A DNA stretch of 64,000 bases from Osmia lignaria lignaria (GCF_051020975.1 NC_135036.1:6138001-6202000), one strand, 5' to 3'. Counted from the first letter of the stretch, positions 35,601 through 50,600 are shown. Made by a program: numbers and translations. The notes: generated by a model from the sequence alone, not told the origin.

Positions 35601-38600
35601 TATTACGTCATTCGGAGAAGGAGGTGGAGGAGGATGATGATGATGATGATCGACGTGGAAAATAAAACAAAAAATCAAGCGAAATTGAAGCAGAGTGTAC
35701 CGGTTTTCAGCGGATACAGGCGAATATCCGAGTAACCAGGTTAGTTACCGATTGTTCGCTTGTGGTATCCGGCTGTGCGGATAATACGGTTACGGGTTAA
35801 CCTAATACACACGTGATACCATTAACACTACTGTCTCCCTTCGGGTATATACGATCCAAAGAGATAATTACCTTTCCATAAATACTATATTTTTAACATA
35901 CTATTATAAAATTCAATGTATAACTAAAAATTAGAAGTAACCAAGTAAGTAGTAATTCAAATTTTCCCGCGTAAACGTTTATACGCAAATGGCGGTCCGT
36001 CATTGGCCTATATGTTCGAAGTCCGTAACCTATATCGTCGTTTTCTCTAAAGATGCCTACGGGAAAGGTACTCAATCATTTCCTCTACTATTTTACATTT
36101 CATTAATCTATAATAATATGGTTCAGATTTTCTTGGAAAATTGTATAGATTAATTTGTTACGAAACACTGTATAACCTCATTTCACGTGACAAACTGCTA
36201 TGACACGGAATGTCATGACTTCCCTCGTGGAAATGACAAGTCGCATTCTCATGACATTGAATATTGTATCGCGATTTTATCACGCAATCAAATTATTTCT
36301 TTTAATCTCATGAATTTTTCAAATTGAATTCACTTGTACGCTCGCGATGGAATCAGGTCTCCCTAGGGAATATGGTGGTGTAGTAGAAGCAGGAGTTCTC
36401 AAAACCTTCATTTCGACGATATTAATATTAAAAGTAATTAAGAAACAAATTACAGTTTGTAATTATTAAATATCATAAAGTTTAGTATATAATTGAGAAT
36501 ATGAATTCAAACTTTCGCGCTTCAGCGCTTGGCCAATGGCGGGAGGCGACAGGCCTATATAAACGGGGCCTTCTCCCCTACCGCTGTCATTCTCCTCGGG
36601 GTTGCCTAGGAGGAAAGGTGGGCATCTTAGGTCATTATTATTTTTCCTGCGGAGCCTAATTCGATCTTTACAAGCGTCACATACATTATTTATCTATTAA
36701 CCGATCACCTGCGTATCGTTAACTAATTGTAAGCCTATATTTGGATAACGATATCCGTATTACTCGTGCCCCCGGATACCAACCGCTCAATCTGTTCTTA
36801 AGCGAACATCCGGTTATCCGTTGTCGAGTGCACGCTACGTTAGATATTAGAGTCTAAGAGTAACGCTTATCGACCGGCTCTTATCTAACGTGGAACGAAC
36901 GATACGTGAAAAACACGATGGGTTTCTCGATGTCGAACGAACGGAAACTCGAGGGAAGAAAAATCGACGAGGAATTCGCGTGGTTCTTGGCCTTAGAATA
37001 CGTTCCCTTCGGTGCCAGCTTCTTAGACGCGTTTTATTTGAAATTTTACACATTGATACGTAGAAATGTTTGAAACGATCGAATTACAAAACTGTAGATT
37101 TCTATTTTAGTTGAATTCCAAGCTGGAAGACGTAAAAATCGTTTATTGGGCTGTTAAAGCGTCAAGATAAGAGAATTAATGACTATTTTTTCCTGTGGAA
37201 AAAATCTTTCAAATTTGATCAGTTTGGAATTCGAATAAAGATCAGGGAACGTAAACATTTTCAGTAAATTACTGGAGTCGTTAAAAAAATAGAGCTAATT
37301 ATATTTGATGTATAATGTAATACAGAAAAACGGTGAAATTTTCGTAGAATTTCATAGTTGGCCTCGTTAAGTAAGGATTAACATTAGCATCCTCGGTTTT
37401 TAACTATAATTACAAGTAAATTCCAAGATCCCGTCGTTAACCATTTAATTTGTTCCAACGAAAACGTGTTATTACTGTTATTAGTCCGCGTTTTAGTAGA
37501 ATAGAAATCTTTTCTCTTAATTTATGCCAGCCGTTTCTGTGCCGGCGAAACAGTCTGATCCGTGATCTTACGTAAAGCAAGAAACATTGTAAACAGCAGA
37601 AAATGACCTATGCTTGTTGTTCGTCGATCTTCTATCCATTACGAATTCCTCGTCGTAATTCATGGCGCGGAATGAAAACAAAGAATCGATAATGTAACAA
37701 AGATATTTTCGGGTAAAACAAAAATCTATGTTAACGCGTCGACCACCATAGGAATTGCCGCATACCTAGCTTATTTCGAAACGCAGCTAGTCTGACGTGA
37801 TTTCATGACATAAAAGTATCACGAAACACCGCTCGTAATATATCAATCTAAAGTTTAAAGTTCGAAGAAAAGAACCACACAAAGGCTCCATCGATATCTT
37901 CAAGAGAAAATGGTTGGTTCTTTCTTTAGACTTGGTGTACCTTGAAATTGATCATCGTCTCCTATAACTGGCTGTCGGCCATTTTGTATCGAGAATTTTC
38001 ACGAAACCTTTGCGTAGATATTTTCCTTAAGCTTCAAGCTTTGAATCGATGTATCGTAAGTGATATTTTATGATACTTTTATGTCATGAAATTATATCAA
38101 GAAAATATGTTCATCTTCGCTATGAAAGTTGAGTGTTGATCAAAAGACGAAGTCCTCTCCTCCTTCGAAAGATAATATAAAAGAAAGAATGGGATAAAAT
38201 TTAGCGAATCTTCATTGGGCTGATTTTGTGCCGAAGGATCGCCATAGCTGCGGCAAGAAAATCGCATTCCACTACCAGGCTTCTTCTTCTTCTTCCTGTG
38301 AAAAGAGAGCGAGAAGAAGGAGCGTGTCGAAGAGTACCCAGGATGCGGGGATCGTTCGATTGACGAATACATCCTCGTCATCGTGTTTCTATCCCGCGGT
38401 TATGCAGTGACGTTGCGAAGCCCGTGGAGAATCACGAAATGCCGAAGAGCCGGGACTCGTCGAGCACCATGAAGAATCCGGAACACGAGAGCGGATATTT
38501 CGAGGACGGTAGCGACGTGGAGACGGTCGCCGAGGAGACGACGGTAGCCGAAGAAAGGAAGTATGGATCGAGTTGTTACGGGCTTGCCAGGGGTATCCAT

Positions 38601-41600
38601 CAGCTCGACGTCGGGGACACCAGTGACCCGGTTCCCGATCACTACGAGGACAGATTGAACAGAGGTACGAAACGCGATGTTATTCGTCTCAACTGACTTA
38701 TTGTATCGTTTGGTTTATCGAATTCCTTGGATTTTTGATGGTTCAATTAAAAGAAACCTTGTTCGAATTAACCTAATTCATTACATTTGGAAAATAATAG
38801 GGGCGTTTGAATGATTGGGTTTTATAGTGACCTTAGACTTTGAACAGCGGAGTATGGGTCAATTGTGACCCAAATGAGGATAATAATCGAAAGTTAAATA
38901 TATAATTTTTAAACTAAAGTATTTCATATGGAATAATTTAGAATAATTTTTAAAGGAATAGTGTAAAATTTAGGGAATGTAATTAGGGCTTTCTATATGG
39001 TCCGCTGTTTTGAGAGGCTCTCTCCAATGTAATTAATTTCATTTGGAAAATAATAGGGGTGTTTGAATGATTGGGTTTTGTCAATAGTGACCTTAACCTT
39101 TGAACTGCGGAGTATGGGTCAATTATGACCCAAATGAGGATACTAATCGAAAGTTAAATATATAATTTTTAAACTAGAGTATTTCATATGGAATAACTAT
39201 TTTTGGAATAATTTAGAATAATTTTTAAAGGAATAGTGTAGAATTTAGGGAATTTATGTCGTTTCACGTTTTTCACCATAATAATTCCATTGGAAAATAT
39301 CACTTGTTTACGAGCAAAGAACAGAGTCCCTGTTTTTGGGGTCAAGAATCCCGATGAATAACACTTAAAATGGGTAAACCCCAATTAGTCATAATCTGAC
39401 CCGACGAACACGGTTTTTAAACGGCAAACCTGAAAGATTGCCCCGTTACCAAAGGTTCTATGGTGTTTTCCTGGTATCTTGAGGGGAAGTGAGTCACACT
39501 TTAGGCGTGTACAATGTCGTATACATTCTATTTTTATTAAATGAATGGAAAACCCTCTTCTTTAAAGAAACGAAAAAGAAAAATATTCACCATTCAGACT
39601 ATGACTTTCATTTTTCTAATTATTTGTTTCAGTTTATTTCAGCAATCTGTTGGTTTATGTAATAAAAGAGTTATACAAATTGAGTATCACATCTTCAGAT
39701 TGAAATAAAATGCAAAGTATTTGAAATTTCTATAATTTCTTTATTTTAATACAAAGTCTACTTTATGACAATGTTATTCCACTGTCCTCCTCGGCTTTTT
39801 CATCAACTCAATTTCAGTTTAGGAATTTAGTTTCATCAATGGCGACTGTGTTATTAATGACAGTATGTTTCCCAGCTCATTAATAGCCTCTGTATTTTTG
39901 GCTTAGACTTTATTCTTTAAAAATCTCCATAGAAAAAAATCTAATGGTATTAAATCACACGATCTTGGTAGCCAATTGATGTCTTCTCCTGGTGAAATTA
40001 AACGTTAATTAAATTTGCTCATAAAAAGAAACCGAGGATGACACCCGAATGATATTGTCATAAAATAAAAAGAATATAAAAATCTCGAATACTCTGCATT
40101 TTATTTGAATCTGAATAATACGCTACTCAATTCGGATAACCCTTTAGTTTTCTGTCCTGGTCTCTTTTCCGAATTATTTGATTGAATGAAATTGGTGATG
40201 CACGCCTGGCACGGGTGACCACCATGGTTAGACAACGTGTTAACCGTTTAACCCCGTTTCGGTTAGCAGAGGATAGAAAGTAACGTGGCCCACGTGCAGC
40301 CAGACACGAGCTAGAAATTCTTTGAAATCTACGTAGCTCCCAAAATAAAAAGGATTATAGTCGATCGTTTTACGACGCTAGAGTTCGACGATCCCCCGTT
40401 ATCTGCCTCTTAATTCCCGGGTCTATGGTGTGTTTTCAGTGATAAATCATTGGTATTAGCTAACAATATTTAGATTATAAGAAATTCTTAAGAAACAAAC
40501 ACTCGACGCCTCGCGCAAGGGACTTTGAATCATTTCGAACACGTATTTAGCGTAGGGTAGTGGATGAAAAACATCGGAAACCGTGTTTTCTTCGACACCA
40601 TTCGAAGCCCGGAGCTTTCCGAAACACGACTGCAACGATCCGGAGGAAATTGCACGATTTGATCGTGGGCCAAACACTTCTATTATTGCAGCTGTTCAAA
40701 GACAGTACGCGCGGTATTCTATTGCGCAATCCTAGCTCGAACTGCCATCATACTTAAGATTCATTGCAACAATGCTTCTACTTGTCTTTCGAAATATACT
40801 GTCATCAAAACATTGCGACTGTAGAGGTGATGGCTTTTGGACTCTTTCATCGTGTTTGCCGCGCGTCCCTCCGACGGCGGACCATGGAGAGAGTCCCAAT
40901 TTTAATATAACGCTCACAGTTTTCGGGTATTTTTCGGGACAGGGCAATTAAAATACGTGGAAAAACGTATATCTACGTGGTCCGTCCATTAAGTCTTACA
41001 AGGGGAACTATCCAAGTATAACGCTCACTTATTAATGAAACTTTGCCACCTTGTAGAGCTCGTCGAGCTGAACACGCCTATACCCCATTTTGGGGGCAGA
41101 CGTCTAATTGTTTAAAAGATATTAACAATTAAAGTTAGTTACTCCTTACATTGAGAAGTATGACTAACTCACACATACAAACGGTTAGCCCCGCGGTTAA
41201 ACACATGACCTCGCAATCTAAAGGTCCACGGTTCAAATCCTTGGTTTCCGACAATTTTTTTTTTTTTTTTTTTTTTCTTAACCCTTTGACTGCTATGGAC
41301 CCACAAATGCGTCAGGTGAAAGGTATAGCAGATAAGATAGTTTGTTTTCTGTGAATAAAAGTAATCAACACGTATTACTAATTACACGTCGTATGTTACC
41401 AAATTATAATAGTGTGATAAAATAATAAAAAAATGAAAAAATAAATTCAGAAATGAAATGAAAAAGAAAATGATAAGTGTTACTGGTTTAATTCTTATTT
41501 CGTACACAGAGAACGTTTAAGCCTAGAGTACTCAGCAGACAAAGGGTTAAGATAAATTGCAAGAAATCTTTCAATATACTCACTTAGAGATGCAAATTGT

Positions 41601-44600
41601 TTACGAATCTCCTCGAAACAACTAGGTAAAAGTCCAAGGGTTAATTATGGCCCTTCGAGTGTACAGCATACGGTTATACAGAAATCCGACCACGGTCGGT
41701 TCCACCGCATTGCATGGTCTTTTCCACACCGTGTGGCGTACGCTTTTTCCCGCGGTTTGCACACACGTATACACTGGACACGGATCCAACTACACACGCC
41801 ACTTTCTCATCCGCATTCTTCTCCAAACGGTTGATCCCGGGGAAAGAGAGGAGACCGGACAGCATACGGTGCATATAATTGGGTCCAGTTTGAGGGGCCA
41901 GTTGCCGGTTGCATCTGGTATCCGAAGGAGCCAGGCGCAACAGAAAGGTAACACGATCCTCGTGTATAAGTATGGTGACAAGTGTCGCTAAGTTAATCCT
42001 CTCGGTGCAAAAAGCCTGTAAAGGGTAGGCACGTTTGGCTGATCAGATTCCTGGGGATCGCGATTCGAACCCGACTCTTTCGCTTCTGGGCTGACTGCTC
42101 CAAAGTGTTGAGATTACATTGGTACATGTGGTAGAGCAGAAAATTCTCTGGAGCTTAGGTTACATTGGTAAATGTACCAAATGGCTCTAAAAGTCTCAAC
42201 ATGCTTTTGGATTTGGAAAAATTCAAGGAGAATCTAATGCAGGATCTCTAGTATCAATGAGTACTTATTGTTAGACCTAAGTGCTACTTAAAAAATTTCA
42301 TTGATGATCTTTCTCTAAAAATTTTTCATTAACCATGTACCTGTTTTTCTTTCATCTTTTTTGGTACACCTCTTACTATTATGACATAGTAAAATTCAAG
42401 AAGAACCTAGTCCAGGACCTCTAGCATCAATAGAGGTGCTACTTAAAGAATTTCATTAATGATCTTTTCCTAGAAATTTTTCATTAACTCTGTACTTGTT
42501 TTTCCCTCTCATCTTTTTCAGTGCACAGGTAATACCTATGCCTATTATGTCATAGTAAAATTCAAGGAGAACCTAGTCCAGGACCTCTAGCATTAATGAG
42601 TACTTATTGTTAGACCTAGGTGCTATTTAAAGAATTTCAGTGATGATCTTTTGCTAGAAGTTTTTCATTAACTCTGTACTTGTTTTTTCCTCTAATCTTT
42701 TTCAGTACACCTGTTAGACAGGTAATACCTGTGCCTATTATATCATAGTAAAATTCAAGGAGAATCTAGTTCAGGACCTCTAGCATCAATTAAAGAATTT
42801 TATTGATGATCTTTTTCTAGAAATTTTTCATCAACCATGTAAGTACCTACCTGTTTTTCTTTGATCTTTCTTGGTACACCTGTAATACACGTAATACCTT
42901 CGCTTATTATGTCACACTCTTCTCTGCTCGTCTCCTACAATTATGTTCTGTAAATTATTCGTCGAGCGGTGTTGCGTTAGAAGTTGTGTTTAACGAACAA
43001 CCGCGACGATTGATCGTGCTACGTTGTGTAACGTTGGATAACCTTCGCGAAGGCTTTTTGCGTTTTTCGTGTTAATACCGTGGATGGAGTGGGTGCTCCT
43101 CCACTATGTTGTTATCGATCGTCCGATACCGAGCATCAAGGCTACGACGTCTCGCCTTCAGATATATTTAATGAAGATCCTACTCCTTGTTCAATGAGAT
43201 CTTTCAGGCTCGTACCCGACCCACTTTCGTTCAATTTCGCCACTTAGGTTCATAGTTTTTTTATGGAACTCGTAGTTTGTCTAGAGTGTTCTTCGTATCG
43301 CATACCTAGTGTCTTTGAAGCTCTCTTCTTTTTAATAAAAAATCAGCTAAACGTGGAAATTGTAGGGTTGAAAATAATTCTAAGATAGGTTTATGCGATG
43401 GGATAATCGCAGGGTAGATTAAGTAACAGATTTTATTTCATTTTTTACGGTTCATCCTATCTTTCTTGGCTTTGATACTTTGTGTATCTTAAAATCGATA
43501 AGGTAGATTTAATTTAATATTAGAACGTTATTCTTGCGTTTCTTGGTGATTAGCTGTTTGTACATTGAATTGAGAAGAGCATCCCAAGTGTTACACTTAT
43601 TAATGAAACTTTGTTGCTATATAGTACTCTTCAAATTGAACACACCTATACTCCATTTTAGGGGCATTCTACTTTTAATGTAATTTAGTGTAAATTAATG
43701 TACTGATATCAACAAAAATTATTTATTATTACTGGTCCCTTTTGTAGCACACTGAAATAAAAGAGAGAAGTTTTAAAAAATCATAACATTAAATTAAAGT
43801 TGATTTTATAAAGAAAGGGTTAATTTTAAGACCTATGTTGATTAGGTACTTTTTACAGGAGTTCCCCAAATGTTATGCTCACTTATTAATGAAATTTTGC
43901 CACTAATTGTTCAATAGTTATTAAAAGTTGAAGTTAATAAAGTATAACACACTCGACATACAATGGTCTGCAAATCCAAAGTTCGCCAGTTCAAATCTCA
44001 GGTTCCCTAAATTTTTTTTTTATTTAAAAAATTATTTTTTTTTAACTCGCCTATTAATTACATTGCATTTATTATAAAATTGAATTTTTTAAATTATCCA
44101 TTATGTAATGTAAATATTTTTTAAACAATTAGACGTCTGTCCCTAAAAAGGGATATAGGAGAATTCTATATAGTAGCAAAGTTTCGTTAATAATTCATTA
44201 ATTATTGATTAATGATAAGTGAACGTAATTTCATTAGTATTCCTAGCTACAATGTTAAATAATAGTTGACGTAGATTATCTGAATGTCAGCTACCTTGAG
44301 TTATAGGCTCGAGGATTTTATCGATAGCCAGCGTTCAGCATCGACCTGTCCTTAAATTCACGATATGTACATAGGTAGCTGCAATGCTGGTGAAATGTTG
44401 GAAAAGATCCAGGAGGACAGAAGCTGCATTCGTAAGCCTCTAGCACCGATAACCATCTCTAAATCTTAACGCGATACAGTGACAACAGTGTCGGACTTCA
44501 GGCGGCGTTAAATATGCGATCCAAAGTCCTCGCATCAAAGTTCTGGGTCCAAAGTGTAGGTCCAACTTATCGAGACTTCCTAATGAAATAGCGTTCGAGC

Positions 44601-47600
44601 CGAAAATTTAAAGAAATCTTCGTTAAAAATATGAAAAACACGTTCTGTTATTTTTTCGTGCAGAACCTCAATTCTGTTTATACGAAACTTATTTTCCATT
44701 ATCGAGGTTAATTTACAAGACCGTTCTGAATCTCAGTCGCTCGATAAACCGTCTTTCGTGCAGCAGATATTCCCTCTGGAAACTCAGTTTATTCGGATTC
44801 GAACAACACGATCGCCACTTACGTTCCAATGGAATTTTAATGCGACTCGCTTTGCTCCGTGGCAACTTAATTGAACTCTCGTTCTGCCGTTGAAAATTCG
44901 ACGAGAGTAGCTTTGCGAGGAGAAAGCGTGCGTGATGGAAAGTGAAAGATATGATACCGTGTTATCAGTTCGACGAAAGGATCCCGTTCCATTCGAACGA
45001 AAATCGTTTGCTCATGGATTTTTCATGGAACAACGATTCGATTCGTTCGCGTTAATCGCGGAATAAGAAACTCCTCGACGTAAAATTCTGTTGCGCAATT
45101 CGCTTTTTATAAACTGGGAATCTGCATGAATGTTTACGAGGTAATAGGTGATCGATGATCGAGGACGATCACAAAGTATCGGTACTGTTTTGCCCGCTAA
45201 AAGGAATTCGTGTAATCGTCGATATCGACGTCCACCGCGTTCGAGTATCTTCGCGTCTCGTTTATTTGTTAACCTTTGCACCGTTAGTAGGTCGATTAAC
45301 GTTGCAGATTCATTGTTGCTCGCTGGATATCGTTTCACCAGGATCGTAACGTACGTTCGAGGAACGTTTGCGACACGGTGACAACGTTGAATAGACCATT
45401 GAACATCGCATCCGTTGGATGTGCGTTCTTGATGATATTGATTTGTTGCGAATTTATATTTAGACCCGACGCGAACTTGCCTCGGAGGAACGGGTTATTT
45501 ATCCTTGTTTTCCTGTTCGGAGCCAACCGGGGAAAGAGATACGTTTCGAAAAGCGCTTCTATCATAGCCGGTGCACGTGCCGCCTTTTCTCGTTGTTGCC
45601 TCGTTTTCCCGGAAACGGGCTTCGATTCGTTCGAAAATTCCCCCGTTCCATTTAGCCTATGTACGTCAGAAAGAACGTTTATCGGCTAATGAAAACGTGA
45701 TTGATCAATCGAATTTTGTATCGGGACAAATTTCCGAGAATTTTTCTTCCTATCTTACCGATGACCGTCTTCCTTTGGTTATCGTGGGTCACCGAATATT
45801 TTCTTGAATTTATTAACCATGTTGCTTCGAAAAATCTTTCGTGAACTTTCGAAAGTTTCTGTAACAGGTGGATCACCGATGGACAAACTTCCATTCGGTT
45901 CAAATCTCCGTGGGTCATCGATGAGCCACGGAGAAAAATTGTGGTATTTATTTATTTATGTCATCGTTGGTGTTTACCTGATTGCGTAAAAAAATAAATG
46001 GCAGCCTTCGAAATGTTTCCTCTTAGCAACTTAATTAATCATAATGTACAAGGTGATTAATTATAGGGCTTATAGCATTCACCGAGTGGAGTGAGAAAAT
46101 GTCTAATTAGCATAGGTTCTAAAATGAATCCTTTCTATGTAAGCATAAGCTTATAATTTACATATTAATATCAATAAAGATTATTTATTATTATTGGTCC
46201 TTTTTGTAACACGTTGAAATAAAAAAAGAAGTTTCAAAAAATTAAGACATTAAATAATACTTGATTTTATAGAGAAAGGGTTAATTCTAAGACCTCTGTT
46301 GATTAGACATATTAATATCAGCAAAGATTATTTATTATTACTGTTCCATATCACATTAAAATAAAATTAAAAAATTAAAGAAGTCATGACATTAAATAAA
46401 ACTTGATTTAATAGGGGAAGGGTTAATTCTAAGACCTCTGTTGATTAGACATATTAATATTAGCAAAGATGATTTATTATTACTGTTCCATATCAAATTA
46501 AAATAAAATTTAAAAAAGGGTTCAAGAAGTCATGACATTAAATAGAACTTGATTTAATAGGGAAAGGGTTAATTCTAAGACATATTAATATTAGCAATAT
46601 GATCATTTATTATTACTGTTCCATATCAAATTAAAATAAAATTTAAAAAATTAAAGAAGTCGTAATATGAATTAAAAGTTGACTTCTTAGAGGAAACTCC
46701 ATCCTCCGTGGGTCACCGCTGACTCACGAAGCAGTGTCCTACATTACTATTAACACTTTGACTGCCAAATATTACTTTTGCCTTCCAAAATCTTACGTAT
46801 ATTGTCTTCAAAATACTTCATTATATTATTATCTATAATTTCAAGTATCTAATACGAGTATTTCCAATTAAGTCAAAGAATTCCTAATAATATAAATAAT
46901 AGATTCCTATCAAAATTCAAGCGCCACCCATACCAGTCAAAATAATAATTGTAAAAATTTCGCCATTGGTTAAACGACGTCCTTCGCGGTAATTGTTTCA
47001 TCGCATTGTTCGAAGAGATCCTCGCGAAGGACTTCTTAAACCATCTGCACCGTTTCAACACCGGATTTAGACCGGCCTTTCTTTTTTTTTTTTTTTATCT
47101 CGCCTCAATTAAGCAAGGTAATAGTTGCGTACGTATGGTGAAACTCGGGTTCGCACGTGTGGAGGTACACGTGTGCACACGATTTACCTGGGGACGAGGC
47201 AAACGGAGGAATGCGTGTAACGTAAGGCAGCAGTACCGTATCAAATAACGGTTGTGCCACGGTAAGCCTCTGTTTTCACGAAGGGACGGCTTCCCTCGAA
47301 CCGTTACAAAGCTGTTCTGTCAAAAACAAAAGGGATCTATAAATACGGCCGTACAATGCCATCTTTGCGAATCGCTACTATTAACGTCGCGTTGTCCATT
47401 CGTATTGCGTCAGAGAAGCAGACACATCGATTCGAGTGGATGCGTGGGCGTGAAATATATTTCATTGATGAAAACCACGCAATAATTCAGGGATAGAACC
47501 TCGCGTTTCTTTATCGATTCTTTTCGGGTGAAATTCTGTCTTATCTCGAATCACCTTGGCGATAGAGCCGATCGATTTGTAGAGTATCTTCTTTTACCAG

Positions 47601-50600
47601 GCACGTTTTCGTGTTGTCTAGCAATCGTGTGGAACACGCGTTCCTTCGATTAATAGCATTACGCCTTTTTTTTTCGCCTGGCTACGATAACGAGTCCGAT
47701 ACGAATGACGCAAACATTTCAAAGTGTCATCCGGACTACAAGCTCAACGAAAACGACACGTGGTACGCTAGGAATTAAAGTAAAAACCTACGATCCGATA
47801 GAACGCTTGGCGAAACAGCCCGTGGTTTTATCGCGCGCCAGCGTCATGCTGCGTTAGACACTTCGAACGATCCGATTGATTAACGTTAATGAATAATCAC
47901 CGCAATTTGAAAGTTCCTTTTTTGTCGTTCACGCCCGGAGGAAACGTACCTTTGAACCGAGCTACTTTTGCACCGGTACATGTACATATTTGCTGGATAA
48001 TTAAAGGCGACACCGGTTCGCTCCTTTAACATCGTTCGAACGTGCCGAATAACTAATTAAACCTGCCTGTTTGTTATAGTAAATTAATGTTATTGTCGGC
48101 AATCATCTGGCGAACGCGTCACGATTAATGTCGTGAATTCATTATCGTTTGTTTTTTTTCGTTCAGTATTTTCCTGCTGGTTAGTAGTCGTGTCACGATT
48201 GAACGTCAGTCGTATGAAATATAATAAACAGGTCAATACAGAGATTGTGCCACTGTTCGAACCATCGAGTCTTTAAAAAGATTCGTATATAGGAGGGAAT
48301 AATGTCTAAACAAATAGTGTTAGATCAACTTTTGAACGGCGGACCATGGAGAGAGTCCGAAAACGCCGCGGCGGACCATGGAGAGAGTCCCAAAACGGCG
48401 CGGCGGACCATGGAGAGAGTCCCAAAACGGCGCGGCGGACCATGGAGAGAGTCCCAATTCTAATTCAATTCTCTACTTCATATTTTCATTTTCTATATTT
48501 TCTAAGCTATTAGGTTAATAATAACTTTAGATTAATATCTTTATGTATCTGTTTTATAAATTTGAGGCCCAATTAACCTAGACTCTAAAAAAATTTAATT
48601 ATTCAATTTGATATTTCACTTTCCTGCTCCCTATATTTAATTTCCTCTATTATCTTCTATAATCGTCCGAATTAAATAAAATTCTCAGCCTCGGTTACCT
48701 GCGTACTCCACTTTATTCGAAGCTTACCGTTGAATTGAATTTTCAGCGGCATCGGTGCAAATTCGTTCGATGAGAATATTTCTCATCCGATAAATCGTAC
48801 AAGGAAATATTGTTGTCGGTGAGATATTAAATGCACGTGTAGTTGGCTTTCGTCCGGCGAAAGAAAGTAGTCGGTCCCGTTACGAAATAGCGAGTGAATG
48901 CCGATTATCTGGGTCAGACAAAAGCGGAACTTACACGCTTGCTCGAAAGATTGTCGAATCGTTTAACTCGCAGCCATTTACTTTAACTTTTGTCCATTTT
49001 AACCGCTGTCGTTCCATTCGATGGCAAGGGTAATCGAGGAAAGCAATTACAATGCCTTGTTTGCTTTTCGAAAAACTATACAGCCTTACCTGGGCAGCTT
49101 ATACGAGCCGGGGCTATCTTCTGACTAAGGTTTGGGTTTCTCGTAGACCGCTCAATTTCTTGACCCATAGTCAAGAAATTCAGCTTTGTTATTTCTCGTT
49201 AACCCCAGGGTGAATGGATTTACGAATCCACGAAATTGTATAGATTATTTCTGGAGGATTTTCTGGCCGGGAAAATACCCTTTGTATCTTTAAAAAATGC
49301 TTCTTTTCCGTGTTATTAATACGAAACTAATCAAAATGACTTGTTTCAAGTTTCTTATTTTAAATTAGAAATCTTATCGAGGTATTTTTGTTGAAATTTA
49401 CTAAAAGTTACAATTTGTTAGAATCAAGGAAAAAATAGTAAAAGCCAATTTTTTAATTTTTTTATCTGATTCTGTAATGAAAATTTAAAATATGACATTT
49501 GTAAATTTAAATATGAGCATGCTGAAAATTTCATGGAAGTCGGTCATTTAAAACTTATAGGTAATTAAAATTTCCCAGAATGTAATTAGTTAGGTTCTTA
49601 GATGAAAAGTGGAGATTTTCAGAAATTTTAATTACTTGTAACTTCTAAGTGCATCGATGTAAATTTTTAAATTTACAAATGTCATATTTTAAATTTTCAT
49701 TAGACTCACATAAAAAAATTGAAAAATTACCCTTCACTATTTTCTTTTACAATTTCAACAAATTATAATTTTTCAAAACGACAAAGTAAAGCAATTTTTG
49801 CTTCTCCAAAAACCTCAAGTCATTTGGTCCAATTTTAAATGAGGTGTTCTGTTGTAAACGGTGTCCGAATACTTTTGCGGCCCACTGTACACCACCCGCG
49901 CCAAAATAATGTTTTGAATCGACTGGGTAATAGAAATTTGCATAGAAATTTTGAATTCGAATAATCCTCCGTTTAATGTAAGATGCTTCTGAAAAATGCG
50001 TTCCATTTCTCAGAGGCCCAGCATCTCCGTCGAGTTCTATATTTAAAACTGTCACGATTGAAGTTTCACAACGTCGTTTCACAATTTCAGGAATTCGTTG
50101 TGCTCTCTAGCAGTCGGTTAATTTCTTTCATCGAGACGGTTTGCTCGCGCGAATTACTCCCGCGAATCGGTGGCTCGGATTAACACGGTTCCGCGCACAG
50201 GGCCAAGTACGAAGCGCGCCTTTTCATCGGGAATGAATGCAGCGATTTCTTCTCGCCTTTTGCCAGCGAAAAAAATATCTCTCCTCGTGCGAGCGCGTTT
50301 CTTTTTTCGTTTCTCTCGCGAACTCGTCGGATTTGTTTGAAAGGATTTTTCTTTTTTTTTTATCGAAACAAAGGAGCCGTATAAACGCGGCAACGGGAGA
50401 AACAGAGACAGAGGAGGAAGGAGGCTTTTTAGAAATGTAAAAGGTGAAACTGAAAAACCACCGAGATCTCGACGTTTCACGATTGAACGAGTGATTTCGT
50501 TTGCTTTCGACGAGTTTCAACGACACGTGGAACTCGGTAATTGAATCTCGTATCAAACGATATGTTAATTAAGCGTGATTAGAATACAGGGGCTTAAACG

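Larger units (their letters stand above)
32622..38407 (+). other. MSK/JIL-1 intron 1, proximal part
   Basis: No gene supported. AT-rich sequence to about 34,550, a CpG-rich promoter-like block (34,560-35,700), then LTR-like repeat copies B and C (35,925-36,650) and unremarkable sequence to exon 1b. Confidence 0.5.

Noticed and set aside
41184..41254. Functional tRNA gene
   Set aside because: A/B boxes and a terminator are present, but no acceptor stem or regular anticodon arm can be folded, and degenerate copies occur inside repeats.
42045..42110. Reverse-strand GGTTCGAATC, possible tRNA T-arm
   Set aside because: The flanking bases do not pair into a T stem, and no D arm or acceptor stem was found at the right distance.
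45012..45689. Overlapping frames of 77-108 codons on both strands
   Set aside because: They overlap in several frames at once, as expected from a moderately GC-rich stretch with few stops, and show no recognisable protein.
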